From assembly GCA_025210335.1 (NCBI GenBank), contig JAOARY010000041.1:1-34848 (forward strand): a DNA stretch of 34,848 nt, written 5' to 3'. Positions 33,955 through 34,848 of this stretch are shown here, in pieces (within the stretch, counting starts at the first letter, position 1; each line of letters starts with the position of its first letter). This DNA is from Peptostreptococcaceae bacterium (GTDB lineage: Bacteria > Bacillota > Clostridia > Peptostreptococcales > Peptostreptococcaceae). The position numbers were made by a program, and so were the translations under genes. The notes beneath the pieces are model-generated. The model was not told where the DNA came from. It worked only from the letters and a program-made list of their open reading frames with translations, and did not search any database.

Positions 33955-34362
33955 CTATTCAAGTTTAAGTATTGATTCTATATATGATTTATTTTTAGTA
34001 TCTAACTTTTTATTAATTTTTTTAAATAAATATATTATATTTTGTAATTCATTTTCTTTTGGCTTCAAAAACGAATTATTAAAATTTAATATTAAATTTT
34101 CTAATTTTTGATTTACTAAACTTATATATTTATCATCTATAATATCTAATAATTTAAATAAAAACTCCAACATCGACCATTTAGAATTTTAATCCAACAT
34201 CCTTTAATCCCAATAATACATATGATAACTTATAATTATTTGTTTCTAATTCTTCTAGATATATTTTTCTAAAATCAAAAACATCTTTCTTTCTTAATTT
34301 AAATCTACAATAATCTCTAATTCCACAAGAACTGTCAAATAAAAATGGTATTTAATATTCAT
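33955..34362 (-). pseudogene. HEAT-repeat-like protein broken by two frameshifts
   Basis: Three adjoining frames on the minus strand join into one protein-like sequence. ATG 34362 has GGAG upstream and gives MNIKYH. One missing T in a T-run (34345-34350 region) then gives FLFDSSCGIRDYCRFKLRKK and onward to GLKDVG. One indel in an A-run near 34190 then gives NSKWSMLEFLFKLLDIIDDK and onward to the stop at 33955. The composite, about 130 residues, looks like the helical repeats of bacterial HEAT-domain proteins. It starts 6 bases after the stop of the truncated S66 gene. Both lesions are in homopolymers, so sequencing error cannot be excluded. The last 72 residues could still be made from an internal ATG at 34173. 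Confidence 0.55.
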
Positions 34363-34368
34363 TTATTA

Positions 34369-34680
34369 CTAAAACTCCTCTAATATTCTTATAGTTTTAT
34401 TTGTTGCATCTAATTCCACTTCACATCCAATTGGAATACTTAACATTGGGTGAGTGTGAGCACAATCAAACTCTGCTATAAAAGGGATTTTAGTTCCATT
34501 TAATACTTCTAATAAGATTTCATATGGTTTTTTATTTGTTTTTAAATCATCAAATAATTCATGTTTTCCTAAGATTATTCCACCGATCCTATCAAGAACA
34601 CCACTTACCTTTAGCATCGAAAAACTTCTTTCTATAACCGCACTATTTGATAAACAATCTTCTGTGACATGCTCCCCCAC
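34369..34680 (-). pseudogene. C-terminal half of an S66 (LD-carboxypeptidase/MccF-like) peptidase
   Basis: About 100 residues match the C-terminal third of the S66 serine peptidase family: ERSFSMLKVSGVLDRIGGIILGKHE, then the conserved FDCAHTHPMLSIPIGCEVEL with the catalytic His. The nucleophile-bearing N-terminal part is missing. Instead the frame runs upstream directly into the end of an IS200/IS605-type element (34671 onward), so the gene was interrupted by the insertion; a GTG in the element end could start a truncated product but would give no active enzyme. S66 enzymes cut muropeptides or microcin C-like antibiotics. The exact junction is not certain to the base. Confidence 0.75.
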
Positions 34681-34777
34681 TAAACTTAACAGTTTTGAGG
34701 GGGCTTCTTGGGATGTAGTAACCCTATGGTTACTATAATTACCAAGCTCTACGGGTAAGCCCTACCCTGTTTATGAT
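34671..34777 (-). ncRNA. Predicted omega-RNA (reRNA) scaffold of TnpB
   Basis: Downstream of the tnpB stop the minus strand folds into consecutive stems: GGGTA/TACCC (34753-34767); CTTGG/CCAAG (34707-34746) enclosing GTAACC/GGTTAC (34718-34733); and a terminal CCCCC/GGGGG (34674-34703). This matches the known arrangement in which the element's 3' end encodes the guide RNA scaffold of TnpB, with the guide taken from the flanking DNA. The natural guide here would begin with the disrupted S66 gene sequence just left of 34671. Confidence 0.55.
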
Positions 34778-34848
34778 TTAATATTTTAACAACAATTTTC
34801 CTTGATTTTTTATATTGATACTTGCATTTAAGTCTCTATCCATTGAAT
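34778..34848 (-). CDS. tnpB: C-terminus of a TnpB (OrfB) RNA-guided nuclease
   Basis: The visible end reads (S)MDRDLNASINIKNQGKLLLK then Y and a stop. DRDLNASINI is the conserved last RuvC segment of TnpB proteins, carrying a catalytic Asp. The zinc-finger and earlier RuvC parts lie outside the window. Whether the gene is intact cannot be judged from here. Confidence 0.75.
   Translation of the reverse strand, partial: SMDRDLNASINIKNQGKLLLKY

Larger units (their letters stand above)
34671..34848 (-). mobile_element. Right end of an IS200/IS605-type element carrying tnpB
   Basis: The last 178 bases hold the TnpB C-terminus and then a highly structured, comparatively G+C-rich non-coding end, which is the layout of IS200/IS605-type elements. 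The element continues beyond the window, so it cannot be told whether tnpA is present. The left part of the interrupted S66 gene should lie on the far side of the element. The end is placed near 34671 after the terminal CCCCC/GGGGG hairpin; a few bases of error are likely. Confidence 0.7.

Noticed and set aside
1..34848. CRISPR arrays, tRNA or rRNA genes
   Set aside because: No regularly spaced repeats, cloverleaf-like G+C-rich segments or rRNA signatures were found on reading both strands.

Overview
The window is a very A+T-rich, gene-dense stretch of a low-GC Firmicute chromosome, almost certainly a clostridium (Clostridiaceae or Peptostreptococcaceae). The evidence is codon use dominated by AAA/TTA/ATA, strong AGGAGG-type ribosome binding sites, many intrinsic terminators, and a TcdR/BotR/UviA-type sigma factor, a class known only from clostridia. 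No tRNA, rRNA or CRISPR array was seen. The species cannot be named from this sequence.

Layout. 1-6,970 holds stress and signalling genes: a PAS-PAS-GGDEF diguanylate cyclase, a CorA-type metal transporter, a MerR-methyltransferase fusion, an acetyltransferase/XRE pair and a MATE transporter. 7,171-8,944 is a small regulon: a TcdR-like sigma factor, then a RhiA-like protein and an unknown protein. A TTTACA-N17-CGT-type promoter lies in front of both the sigma gene and the downstream pair. 9,141-15,548 is rich in sensors: a chemoreceptor, a GGDEF protein overlapping a cobalamin-binding protein that carries the complete W-x9-EH light-sensing motif of CarH, an acetyltransferase, a tail-anchored TPR protein, and a second cobalamin-binding paralogue that has lost W-x9-EH. 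15,875-19,375 is mostly core genes: a PC4/YdbC protein, a PadR-FetA-FetB export operon, a YgjP-like metallopeptidase and a YbaK-type deacylase.

19,395-28,879 looks like a defence island, all on the minus strand. It holds a KAP NTPase, a 1503-residue STAND/NACHT-like NTPase, a broken XRE regulator, a PD-(D/E)XK-DUF5655 protein, and an ABC-type ATPase overlapping a small protein with a PD-(D/E)XK-like signature. 28,913-32,217 is an amino-acid operon: threonine/serine dehydratase, YheO-type regulator, RidA, Nudix and short-chain dehydrogenase. RidA plausibly clears the enamines made by the dehydratase. Two 16-bp direct repeats sit in its control region. 32,492-34,848 holds a YczE-like membrane protein and a YjjG-type HAD phosphatase, then a decaying region: a frameshifted HEAT-like gene and an S66 peptidase cut by the end of an IS200/IS605-type element, of which the TnpB C-terminus and folded omega-RNA region are visible.

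The most interesting candidates are the B12-photoreceptor/diguanylate-cyclase operon, the self-contained TcdR-like sigma regulon, and the ATPase/nuclease modules of the defence island. All functions are inferred from sequence motifs read by eye; no database search was possible.
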